Positions 24,394 to 34,014 of a stretch of 64,000 nucleotides of DNA are shown in pieces. The translations under genes and the position numbers were made by a program. Source of the stretch: Ascochyta rabiei (Eukaryota; Ascomycota; Dothideomycetes; Pleosporales; Didymellaceae). Numbering within the stretch: the first letter of the stretch is position 1; every line of letters starts with the position of its first letter. The stretch lies in assembly GCF_004011695.2 (NCBI RefSeq), contig NC_082411.1:1162001-1226000 (forward strand). The letters run 5' to 3'. The notes below the pieces were generated by a model. It was not told the DNA's origin, searched no databases, and worked only from the letters and a program-made list of their open reading frames with translations.

Positions 24394-25790
24394 ATGCATC
24401 GCACGCCGTCGCCCCCTCGCCGGGTGCACACGCCGCCCGCGCCCCTTCACGGTGACAGCTGGGAGCCTTTCTCGCCGCGCCGCTCCAGCAGAGTCGCAGC
24501 ACAACGCGGTCTTCACCTCGAGCAAACAGACCCGGCGCGCACCCCACGGACCAGGCGCGACGTAACGCCCACGGCCTCGTCAAGGAAATCAATTGCTCGC
24601 ACCTCCCACCTCACACTTTCACCACCATCCTCGCCCACCTCCCCGCCCAAACACCGCACACCCCGCTCGACGCGACGCAGCCTCTTCCCTGCAGCAGACG
24701 CACTCGATTCCGACTCCGACCACCCTCCACTCACGTCAGGACGCCGCTTCCTGGCATCAATGGCCCCAGGCATGCTTCCCACTCCGGCTAAGACGCCCCG
24801 CAAGCGCGCGCTACACTCGGAGGAGGCGCTCCAGCCCACCGCGCGCGTTCTGTTCCCAAGTCGCCCAGCTACCATTGACGAGGTGACTCCACGAAAGGCG
24901 CGTAGGACCATCAAGAATGCCTATTCTCTGGAAAGCTTCGAGCAGGGTCGTGTATCGTCTGAGAAGATTGAGATCTTCACCGACTCGAAAGAGCGCGTTC
25001 CCACCGCCGACGAGGACGAGGAGAATCCTTTTGTCACGAAAAAGCGCAAGGGAAAGGCAAAGGCAAGAGCAACCCCGCAGAAGACTCGCAGGGCCAATGC
25101 GAGAACTGTGGAGATGGAGGAAGCCGTAGACCGCGAGGAGGGCATGGTCTACCTTTTGTAAGTGCGCGCATCCAATCACTGAAAGCTTTGGCTAACAAAT
25201 AACAGCCGGGGAAGGAAAGTCTTCCGCAAGTTCCACGACGGCCCACCATCAGATGCACCTACTGAGGAGGACGTTCAAGCTTCTGGAGACGATCTTCAAC
25301 TGCTCCGCCAAGCCGGTCATGAAGCGCGTCGACCGTTGACTCGCTCGTCAATCAAGCCCAAGCTGCTCTTCCAGGAGGAGATCAAGCAGAAGAAGCTTGA
25401 GAACGGCGAGGTCTCTGACGAGGAGGAAGATGAAGAGGCACCCACCGACATCGAAGCGCACATTGCCACTCCAAGTCGCAAGAAGGGCAAGACGGTCATG
25501 CACATCGCAGCCTCGCTGCAAGAAGCAACGCCGCCCCCAACCGTGCGCAAGCCCAAGCGAGGTACGTTTCTCCACTTGTACAAGCCATAGCACAGTGCTA
25601 ACCTGTCCTAGAAATCTCATTCGACTCGTGGATGCGCGTCAAGTCCTCCCATAGCTCTGGCAGCTCTTCGCGCGGAGCCAAGCGCAGCGGCTCACCGTTG
25701 GTGCGCGAGGTGGACAAGAAGGCTCGCAGTGAGCACTCCGCCTCCTCCCTGTCTACTGACAGCATCTAATGCGGCGCAGCGCGTTCGTAA
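24394..25790 (+). CDS. Uncharacterised basic, probably nuclear protein
   Basis: Predicted 415-residue protein from four exons: 24394-25157, 25206-25561, 25612-25728 and 25780-25790, with introns of 48, 50 and 51 nt. The ATG lies in a good CACCATG context. The first 150 residues are disordered, with many Ser-Pro and Thr-Pro sites and TPRK-type motifs, as in CDK substrates. A more ordered part follows: PRKARRTIKNAYSLESF, then EIFTDSKERVPTADEDEENP, then the strongly basic KKRKGKAKARATPQKTRR (a likely nuclear signal). Across the first splice comes GMVYLFRGRKVFRKF. The first two motifs look like conserved fungal blocks but I cannot name the family. The last intron is optional on sequence alone: if retained, translation stops at 25769 with a different 13-residue end. 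It is head-to-head with DUO1. Confidence 0.75.
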
Positions 25791-26329
25791 ACTCCGCCGC
25801 ACTTGCCGCACTTTTGCATTTGGCGTGTTGGATAGCTGTTACTTCTTCCCTCGACAGCCGTTGCTGTGCTGGAGTTGCTCACACTACTACCCCACTCGCA
25901 CCATTACTGCGCTTTTTTTCTTGTCTTTCCAACTGGCGTTATATGGGCATCATCGGACTTTAGCGATCACTCTCTACGGGATACCCAGCGTTTTGGTCTA
26001 GTGCGCTTGCAAGTAGGGGTCTGTCCTACGCTGTCGCAGGGTAGGTATATTCGGTCTAGGGTAATGAGGGAAGCATGCATGTGTTTGTACATTGCAAAGC
26101 GGGGTGTTGAAGGCGGAGAGAGGCAGAGGCAGAAACACGAGCAGCCCGGCGTTTGATCTCGTGATAGGATGCAGGGCGCGTGCTGTGTGGATATGCGTAT
26201 GGCCATTGCAGGACACACACACACACTCAAGTAGAACACCAACAATCAATCAAAAAGACAGAGAAGAGCAAACATACTTCGCACTTCCATCTATAATATA
26301 CACCTCTAGTCTACCCAGCACGCCCAACC
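25791..26329. other. Convergent spacer
   Basis: The 3' flanks of the basic protein gene and of RNH202 meet here. A short (AC)7 run is at 26213-26226. Nothing else was recognised. Confidence 0.5.
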
Positions 26330-27634
26330 CTACGCCCCCTTGGGCTTGACGCTAAAAAACGCACTCATCTTCTTCATCCCACTAACATCCACCTTCTTCA
26401 GCGCCTTGACCCCACGGCCCTCACTCTTCCGCTTCCGCTCCTCGTCCTCCTTGCGCCGCTTCTTCTCCTCGCGCTCCGCAACCACGTCCTCGTCGCACTC
26501 CACCTGCCGCTTTCGGCTGATGTTGTCCGAGATGCTGCGGAGCGCCGCTGCGTCGCGCTTCAGCTGCGCCAGCGTCGTGAGGTGGGCTGTTAGCGGGGAG
26601 AAGTTGGGGGTTGGGCAAGTGGATTGGAATGCGGTTGTTTTGCTGGCGAAGTAGGGGGGCAAGTAGGAGGTTGTGAGGTAGCTAAGTGCGGTGCGCAGGC
26701 GGAGGAGGTGGGGGATTTCTGGTGGGGTTTGCAGGGTTGGTTGAGAGGGTATGTCGGCTTCGTCTGGGGTTGCGGTGGTGGTGGCTGTTTGGCTCTCGGC
26801 GGCTGTGGCTGTTGTTGTAGTGTCTTGCGAGTCGGCGGCGGCGGTGGCGGTGGCTGTGGGTGTGTCTGATATCGCGGATAGCGTGCTCTCTTCTCGCCGG
26901 ATGCTCATGACAGGTACGTCGAGCGCGCTTTTGATAAACTTGTCCTCCATGCTTGGTGGAAGTCCTTTGGCAACCATGCGTTCTGCTTTCTTGACGAGCA
27001 GTGCATACAGCTTCTCGTGTGAGATGCGGTACATTGTTTCGTCGCCGGTGGTCACTGTGTCGCAGACGAGCCGCATCCTTTCCTCCAGCATGCCTTTCAG
27101 GGTTGGGTACTGTGCGAGGAGGCTCTGCCAGTGCTGTGACGAGGCGGAGAGCGCGTCTGTGTATTCATCGAGCTCAAGGAAGTGTTGCTTCTCCTCCTTT
27201 GCTGATTTCGGCGCGAGGGCCGGCAGGATCAGAAACAACAGATCGATTGGTGTTGCGAGGAAAAGGTCTGCATTCTTGTTCACGTATCCACTACCCAGCC
27301 CTTCCTTGTTGTCCCCATCAATCGTCTCTTTCTCTCCGACTTGCGGTGTCTTGTCTTCGTGCCGTGTGATCAGCCAGCTCCTGCATGCTTTCTTGGGCGC
27401 GGCGATGCGCGTGAACTCGTAGAAGCCTTTTGAGGGGCAGAAGTAGTAGCGCGAGGGTGTGTTGGTGGCGGGGTTGTCGATGGTGACTATTCTTGCATCG
27501 CTGGACGTGTCTTTGGGGAGGACAAAGAGCTTGGGTGGATTTGATGTGGGTGCTGGCAGGGGTTTTGTGGTGGACGGTGTTGGCTCAGGTGTGGGTTGCT
27601 TTGGCGCGGGTCGAGCGCGTGTTGCTCTTGCCAT
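26330..27634 (-). CDS. RNH202: Ribonuclease H2 subunit B
   Basis: Intronless 434-residue protein. RNase H2B is the non-catalytic subunit of the heterotrimer that nicks DNA 5' of embedded ribonucleotides and removes RNA-DNA hybrids in the nucleus. Visible features: a Pro-rich start; the triple-barrel part with RYYFCPSKGFYEFTRI at about residues 62-77; then the helical part with TPIDLLFLILPAL (about 128-140), and YRISHEKLYALLVKKAERMV, typical of this family (Pfam PF09468 and its barrel partner). A Thr/Ala-rich low-complexity linker at about 255-300 is an insertion. A Lys/Arg-rich stretch follows, and the chain ends in a PCNA-interacting-like motif, MKKMSAFF, at residues 420-427. It is head-to-head with MCM10. 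Confidence 0.92.
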   Translation of the reverse strand: MARATRARPAPKQPTPEPTPSTTKPLPAPTSNPPKLFVLPKDTSSDARIVTIDNPATNTPSRYYFCPSKGFYEFTRIAAPKKACRSWLITRHEDKTPQVGEKETIDGDNKEGLGSGYVNKNADLFLATPIDLLFLILPALAPKSAKEEKQHFLELDEYTDALSASSQHWQSLLAQYPTLKGMLEERMRLVCDTVTTGDETMYRISHEKLYALLVKKAERMVAKGLPPSMEDKFIKSALDVPVMSIRREESTLSAISDTPTATATAAADSQDTTTTATAAESQTATTTATPDEADIPSQPTLQTPPEIPHLLRLRTALSYLTTSYLPPYFASKTTAFQSTCPTPNFSPLTAHLTTLAQLKRDAAALRSISDNISRKRQVECDEDVVAEREEKKRRKEDEERKRKSEGRGVKALKKVDVSGMKKMSAFFSVKPKGA

Positions 27635-27984
27635 TGTGGTATGTCTGCTGTCAGCGGTAGTATGGTGTGTCGAATATAAATTGAAATGTTGCGTGCTGAA
27701 TATGTTGAATGTCAGTCAGCCAAGTCATCATGCGTAAAGTGGTTGCACGCGAACGCGACGCGGCACGCGAATCCCTGTCGTTTCATCTGAGATGGTACCT
27801 TGAGGCGCAACCTTAATTGCACGGCAAACAACAACAGCGAGTCAAGCTGTCAACACGCCAAATCAGGCCTGACATATCCACCAAGCCCACCCCAAGCGTT
27901 CACACACTCCACTCTCCACTCCACCCTGCTGGCGCGAGAAATGGGCGGCGCACGAAGCACCCTGACACCCACATCACAGCGACC
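27635..27984. promoter_or_regulatory. Shared RNH202-MCM10 promoter with ACGCG cluster
   Basis: A 350-bp region between two outward-facing start codons. Four ACGCG cores are packed at 27747-27751, 27753-27757, 27758-27762 and 27765-27769. ACGCG is the core of the MluI cell-cycle box bound by MBF (Mbp1/Swi6) in yeasts, which drives DNA-replication genes at G1/S. Both flanking genes act in replication. The presence of the cores is read directly; their use as a bidirectional S-phase promoter is inferred. Confidence 0.65.
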
Positions 27985-30380
27985 ATGATCGTGCGGGAGA
28001 GCCCCAAGGCCAAGGGTGCGTCCTCCAATCCCCCGCATGCAGATCCTCACTGACCGCCGCAGCCACGAACAACCCGCCGAACTGGCCGCCCAAGTCGCCC
28101 TACGAAGCGCTCCTGAGCTCCCCGTCTGGCCGCCGCAGGCACGAAGAGCGGCGCGCGCGCAACTCGGTGTCGCCCTCCCCAACGAAGCGCCGCCCTGTGT
28201 CGCTGCACCAGGTGCAAGACGACGGCGACACCACCGAAGACGAAGACGAGGAGACGCTCCAGCTCAAGCTGCAGTCGATCGAGGCACGTCTCAAGCTCAA
28301 GCAAAAGCAACTGCAGAAAGCGCGCAAGGCTGAGCCAGAGAGCCGTGCAATACCAACACGGCACAGAGCAGACCTGCCGCGACCAGAGGCAGACGTACAG
28401 GTGCCCGTCTCACCCACGCGAGCTCGCCTCATCCTCGACGAACCACGAAGTCCTGCACGGGTGCTGCTTGGTATCGACAAGGGCCTCAAGGCCTCCCAGG
28501 TCAGTCTTAAGCGTCCTGGCCAAATTGGAGCAAGAAATGGCCTCGCACGCGCCAATACGACCGGTGCAGTAGGGACGCCCAAGATCAAGTCGTTCAGCGA
28601 GCGCATTGCCGAGAGCAGAAGCAAAGAGAAGCAGCGCGAGGAGAACGAGCAAAAGCACGATGAGAGGAGGACTCGAGGGTTCGGTCTGAGCAGCATTGCG
28701 GGACTTAAACGAGAACGGCCGACATCATCACGAGGCTCTTCATTCACTTCAGCCACCTCAGAACCCCGGAGCTCGTTCACAGACATGCCACCACCAGGTC
28801 CCAAAACTCACAGCAGAACACACAGTCGACTACTAGGCTCGCAAGAGAATCCACCTACACCACGCCGAGGTTCAGTCCCTGATGCACGTCCACCATCATC
28901 CGCGTCAAGACCGTCCCCCAGAGGTTTCCAGGCCACAGCAACTGCCTCCAAGTACGAAGAGATTGTGCAGCGCAACGATAGTTTCGACGCCCCCAGCTTC
29001 GAGTCGTTGTCTGGCTTACATCTGAAGTCGCGGGAGATGCAGCACAGTGCCGTCACTCGCACGTTGGAAGGCAAGACCGTTTTTACAATACCGCAGCTGT
29101 TAAAAAATGTCAAGGCGCCTGACTACGATCCGCCAGACTGGGAGAACGACTACGTGGTTATGGGCGTGATATGCTCCAAGTCTTCACCACGCGACACCCA
29201 AAACTCAGCCCGCGATAACTCCAGAGGCAGTCAGGAACGTAATGCAAACCAGCACGGCAAGTTCATGGTCATACGGCTGACGGACATGAAATGGGAGCTC
29301 GATCTGTTCTTGTTCGACAGCGGTTATGAACACTTCTGGAAGCTGCCCATCGGCACGCTAGTCGCTATCCTCAACCCAGACATCATGCCCCCAAAAGATC
29401 GCACCAGTGGCAAGTTCTCGTTAAAGCTCACGAACTCTGACGATACGGTACTTGAAATTGGTCTTGCAAGAGATTTGGACTTCTGTCATGCAAAGAAAAA
29501 GGACGGCAGGGAATGCGGCCAGTGGGTCGATGGGCGGAAAACTGAGTTTTGCGAATTCCATCTACAACTACAAGTCGAAAAGAGCAAAAAAGGCCGCATG
29601 GAAGTCAACGGTATGGTTGGGTCAGGCGGTGGAGGCGGCATGTTCGGTCGAAGAGGCCCAAACGGGTTCAAAGGCGACGAACTCCGCAAAGAGGGCAAGT
29701 ACCACGACCGGTACCTACATGAGACCATGTTTATTGCACCGCGACCGGGAGGTGCTGCGCGTGCGCTCGACAAAGATGATCAAGGTTTCGAGCGAGGCGG
29801 TAGTCGAGAAGAGCGTCATCGCAGACAGCTTGCTGCGAAAGAAAAGGAACGGGATCTAGCCAAGAGACTGGGGCAAATGGGAGAGGGTACCACAGGCGGC
29901 GACTACCTCAAGCGCAGGATTGATCCTTCTACGGCTCTGCCGACTAATTCGTCTCAAGAGTTGGCCAACGCAAGACAGAACAAGGCTATAGAGAGCGACT
30001 TTCGCGGACTTCTCAACCGGAAGGCAGCCGACGTCTCTCTAAATCGAAAAGCAAGCGGTTCCTTAGTACCATCGAAACGGAAGCACTCGAATGCAAGCAA
30101 GGCAACTGCTGCCAGTGCCAGCGAACCCATTGGCTGGGGTGGGGCCTATAGACGTGGCCTCGTCCTGTCACCACACAAGGCTCGCCCTCTCTCGCCAAGC
30201 AAAAGCCGTCCTGACTCTGCAATGCGAGGTACGAGGGCCGGTAGCCCAGCAAAAAAGAAAGCACGCCTGCTGCTACCCGAGAAGGGCATACGTGAGCCTG
30301 GTCGGGAGAGCCTGGGAGGTCTCGACATTGGGCTCATTGCAGCTATGGACGACGATGATGATGACTTGGAAGTGGTCTAA
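27985..30380 (+). CDS. MCM10: DNA replication factor Mcm10
   Basis: Predicted 782-residue protein from a 31-nt first exon (27985-28015) and a long second exon (28063-30380), with a 47-nt intron. Splicing adds MIVRESPKAKATNNPPNWPP followed by KSPYEALLSSPSGRR, an N-terminal block I take as typical of filamentous-fungal Mcm10. Mcm10 links the Mcm2-7 helicase to polymerase alpha and is needed for origin firing in the nucleus. An acidic and coiled-coil stretch lies near residues 70-105. The conserved OB-fold (WENDYVVMGVICSKS to KLTNSDD) and the zinc finger (CHAKKKDGRECGQW, then FCEFH, about residues 484-510) form the DNA-binding core. A Lys/Arg-rich C-terminal part follows and the protein ends in an acidic run. 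It shares its promoter with RNH202. Confidence 0.95.
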
Positions 30381-30736
30381 TTCCATTGATATCCCTGCCT
30401 GGATAACGGGCGTCTTTGTACGATTGTTGCACGCGACGATGCAGAAAGGAAACGATTCTATGGCGTTCAAAATGCGGCCCGGTCATTGGCCGGACTAAGC
30501 GAGGGGATGAGCGAATTTGCGTTTTGGGTTTGGATTGCCCCGACAGATACCACAGTAACGAGTTTCCTAGTGTACAACAGTATCCATAGATCTGTCATTG
30601 GTCTTTTTCTTGAATCAAAGATTTCGTTCCCGTTTGAATCGCCTCCGTTGTTGCAAGCTTCCGTCACGCGACCACTTGGACTTTATCAAAAAGAGCAGGA
30701 TCGGCCTCACCCCACACAGTACACAACTTCCCCACC
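30381..30736. other. Spacer between MCM10 and the TTL-like gene
   Basis: Tandem arrangement: this holds the MCM10 3' end and the promoter of the TTL-like gene. No motif was recognised. Confidence 0.4.
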
Positions 30737-32098
30737 ATGGCGCCAACATCTTCTACCTCGGACACACCGATCCACGCTCTCATCAACTACGAAGACCCCT
30801 ATGTTCAGCCCCTAATCCTCTCAGCACTGGAGAAGCGGTTACCCACCTCGTCGTACAAACTCGTCAAGTCTCTCCAAGATCTCCCCTCGCCGACAACACC
30901 ATGCTTGCAATTCGTTCAATATGAATCCATCGATTGGGACCAGCTGATGTCGCACTCCTCCACGTCCTTGGCCAACGCATACATCATCCGCAAAGCCCTG
31001 ATCAGGAAACACTATCTCAGCACCACCATCGCAAATTGGATCACAAAGTACCCCGACAGCGTGCTGAAGAGGGGCGCAAAGCCAAGTGTGGAGTTTGAAG
31101 TCGATTACGCGGAATTCTTGGATGATGCACTTGTTGAGGCTTGGGAATTGAAGGAGAGTTGGGCACGAAATGAGGAGTTTGGAGAAGATGAGAAAGAGAA
31201 AAGGGGGTGGTGGATTCTGAAGCCGGGAATGAGCGACAGGGGCCAGGGCATCAGGCTTTTCTCGTCGGAAGAGGAGTTAACAGCTATCTTCGAGGAATGG
31301 GATCCTGAGAGTGACGACGAGGAAGAGGGCGAAGACGCGAGAAGTGACGCAGGAAGGGATGAGAAGAAAGACGAGGGGAATGGAATCATCACAAGCCAAC
31401 TCCGGCACTTTGTTGCACAGCCGTATATTCACCCACCACTCTTACTTGCCCCGCCAGGGGAGCCGACACAGTTGAGGAAGTTCCACATCAGGACCTACGT
31501 TCTCGCGACCGGCGCACTGCAGGTCTTCGTCTACAAACCCATGCTTGCACTCTTCGCCGCACAACCCTATTCACCACCCTGGGCATCTGACTTCGAGTCC
31601 GAGGGAGAGCGGGAAGACGCTATGCGCGCACACCTCACAAATACCTGTCTCCAAGATACTGGGGACCGCGAAGGCTCAGTCGGACTATTTTGGAACCTAC
31701 CCAACGACATCGCCTCCCAGCTAGACGCAAAGATCAATGCATCACAATCCTGGAAAGACGAAGTTTTCACCCAAATCAAAGACATCACGGGCCAAACTTT
31801 CGAAGCGGCGGCGAGGGGCATGAGCATACATTTCCAGCCGCTGCCCAACGCGTTCGAGATCTTCGGCTTGGACTTCATGGTCGGCATTGAGGAGGATGGG
31901 AGTTTGAACACATATTTGCTCGAGGTCAACGCGTTTCCGGACTTTAGACAGACGGGCGATGAGCTGAGCGGGATGATCGAGGGATTGTTTGAGGGGGTTG
32001 TTGACAAGGCTATTTCTCCGTACTTTGGGACCAAGAGAGAGGAAGAGAGCAAGACAGATATGGTTCAAGTACTGGATATTGACCTAGGGAGACGTTAG
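30737..32098 (+). CDS. PBY1: Tubulin-tyrosine ligase family protein (Pby1 type)
   Basis: Intronless 453-residue protein with an ATG in CACCATGG context. It shows the ATP-grasp fold of tubulin-tyrosine ligases (Pfam PF03133): WILKPGMSDRGQGIRLF with the ATP-binding Lys and glycine loop (about residues 156-172), FVAQPYIHPPLLL, the KFHIRTYVLATGALQVFVYK core, LTNTCLQ, and the metal-binding YLLEVNAFPDF near residue 395. An acidic insert of some 35 residues (about 185-220) follows the glycine loop. In budding yeast the family member Pby1 associates with P-bodies and decapping factors rather than modifying tubulin; that role is carried over here only by family. The first 110 residues are the usual non-catalytic N-terminal part. 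Fungi generally lack a tubulin tyrosination cycle, so the substrate is unknown. Confidence 0.88.
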   Translation: MAPTSSTSDTPIHALINYEDPYVQPLILSALEKRLPTSSYKLVKSLQDLPSPTTPCLQFVQYESIDWDQLMSHSSTSLANAYIIRKALIRKHYLSTTIANWITKYPDSVLKRGAKPSVEFEVDYAEFLDDALVEAWELKESWARNEEFGEDEKEKRGWWILKPGMSDRGQGIRLFSSEEELTAIFEEWDPESDDEEEGEDARSDAGRDEKKDEGNGIITSQLRHFVAQPYIHPPLLLAPPGEPTQLRKFHIRTYVLATGALQVFVYKPMLALFAAQPYSPPWASDFESEGEREDAMRAHLTNTCLQDTGDREGSVGLFWNLPNDIASQLDAKINASQSWKDEVFTQIKDITGQTFEAAARGMSIHFQPLPNAFEIFGLDFMVGIEEDGSLNTYLLEVNAFPDFRQTGDELSGMIEGLFEGVVDKAISPYFGTKREEESKTDMVQVLDIDLGRR

Positions 32099-32520
32099 TC
32101 TGGCGACCTACAGAAGCAGAATAGCTCAAAGCTTGGTTCTGCGTATATCCGTTAGCCTTACCTCTGTGATGGCCGAAGATTGCGCCGTAGAAATAGGAAA
32201 AGAATGGGTGTGGGATCGTGGTTGGAAAACATATATATGGTAAGAGTTGGATTCATGAGACTTGGAACTTTGGATTATCCCGAACCATTACAAAGCATTC
32301 ACGGCCCAAGAATTGGACTGATCGGTAGTGCTTTAAGCGGTACGAAGATGGAAGTTGTCATGAGGATCATGCGCACAATCGAAAGGCAAACCATTGGACA
32401 CTCGAATGTGCATAGCAAGAGATGGCTCGAAAGTATAAGAAAGATTGAAACTGAACTATTCAGGACCAAATTTGCACCGCTCTCAGACAACATACCCAAA
32501 ACGAAGCCATCCGTACCATA
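32099..32520. other. Convergent spacer
   Basis: The 3' flanks of the TTL-like gene and the GPI-type gene meet here. Plus-strand open frames that run through the region and into the next gene are antisense shadows. Confidence 0.45.
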
Positions 32521-33377
32521 CTACCACACATCCATCGCAGCAACACCAGCCAGCACAGCAAGCGCCGCGCCCTCAACCCCATACTTCGCCGCAGCGGCCG
32601 TACTCACCGTTGCCGCACTTGCACTCGCACTCGCACTCGCCGTCCTGCTCGGCTCCGAACCAGCCACTCCACTCCCCTGCGTTGCCGTCGGCGCCGGCCC
32701 ACTTGCACTCTGCGTCATCAACCGCGTCGGCGCACTGCCACTCACACTACCCGTCGACAGCAACGCAGCAAAGCTCCCCTCGGTAACAATCTCCGCCGTC
32801 GCAAACGCAATCACATTACCGGCCTTGTCCGGAATGACCCAGTCGCTGACCGGCCCGTTGGTGTCGATCTCGCCGCCAATGACCTCGAGCGCGCATGTCA
32901 TTTGCGTCGCGGCGGTGTTGTAGTCACAGGTCCACCAGCGCGAGTACGCGGGCGAAGCGTACGTCTCGTGCATGACGTTACGCGTGCTGTTGATGAGCGT
33001 GTAGGTTGCGCTATTGGTCGCCCAGTCGCAGGTGAGGGTCATGCTGCCGTCCAGGATGGGGGATTGTGTGGCAGGGACGAAGGAAGGGCAGCCTAGCTGG
33101 AAGATGGTGGTTGCGGCGTCTGAGGTGATGATTGAGGCGACAGGTGGGTAGGTGGTTGACCCGAAGCCTTGTTTGGAGTATAGCGAGGGGTTCAGGGCTG
33201 TGTGGGTGTTAATCCGGGTGATGGGATAGAGTGGTGTTGACTCTGTTGGCTCGACTGAGGAGGCTCACCTGGACCTGGTTTCCAGAACGTGAGTGCAGTA
33301 GCGGACGGTGCAGACTGCGCTGACGCCGTACCTGCTACTACAGCTGCCATGATAAGAGACCGACGCATAGTGTTCAT
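32521..33377 (-). CDS. Secreted, probably GPI-anchored protein
   Basis: Predicted 261-residue protein from exons 33377-33269 and 33197-32521, joined across a 71-nt intron (33198-33268). The second exon continues with ALNPSLYSKQGFGSTTYPPV, which supports the splice. It starts with a signal peptide (about residues 1-22, hydrophobic core and an ASA-Q type cleavage site). An extracellular domain with several cysteines follows (LGCPSF, LTCDW, WTCDY, MTCALEV), which could form two disulfides. Then comes a Ser/Thr/Ala-rich stalk and a C-terminal hydrophobic tail (GAALAVLAGVAAMDVW), the layout of fungal GPI-anchored wall or membrane proteins. I do not recognise a named family. An in-frame ATG three codons later (33368) is equally possible as the start. 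Confidence 0.75.
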
Positions 33378-34014
33378 TCGTGAGGATCAAGCTTGTTCGC
33401 AACGATACAAAGCTCCACTTCAACGTTCACTCTGCCCACAGATCACGAACAACTCCAGCAATATACCGCTGACTCTCAAAAAAAAAAAAAAAAAAAAAAA
33501 CGTAGAGACCGACCCGACAAGCAGACCCCTAAGCCATGGGAAACGCTTCTTTTACACACGCTACCCAGCCCTCTGCGCTTAACGAAGCTTGACCGGTTTA
33601 CACAGTGGCGGCCTAAGTCTAGCTTTCTTGGTGGTAGCAGCCCGTATGATTGGCTGCTGGCACGGCAACGAGTCCTCGTCGTGGCAGACAGACCGAGGTT
33701 GCATTGTGCCACAGCTTGTATACACACGGGAGAGAGTGTGGTTTCCTCGAAGCGATGGTCGCGTATTGGTTTGCTCGTTGTCGGTCCCGTGATACAGGGC
33801 ATGTATTTTGTATGGAGGGATTTATCCTGGTCAGAGGTTGTTGTCTTTGCTAGCTTTTGAAACTTGATTTGAACGCGCCGCCGACGCAGAGCGCTTATAT
33901 ACCTTCCTTTTGGGGAAATCGTGTGTTGTTCCAGGGATTCCCAGCATAGTCGTCTGACCCTTTGCGTTACCGCTGCGGTCCTCAAACCTGATCCTCGCTT
34001 TCTTGTTTTGCCAG
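33378..34014. other. Intergenic spacer with A23 tract
   Basis: Upstream of the secreted protein gene and downstream of the BTB-like gene. It contains a pure run of 23 adenines at 33478-33500, about 100 bp before the secreted protein start codon (T-run on its coding strand). No gene was seen. Confidence 0.5.
33478..33500. repeat. Poly-A tract, 23 nt
   Basis: Uninterrupted run of 23 A on the plus strand, seen as T on the coding strand of the adjacent secreted protein gene, in its promoter or leader. Poly(dA:dT) tracts of this kind exclude nucleosomes in fungal promoters. Confidence 0.97.

Noticed and set aside
32180..32923. Plus-strand open frame of 247 codons
   Set aside because: Antisense to the secreted GPI-type gene, whose signal peptide, splice and GPI tail are coherent on the minus strand.
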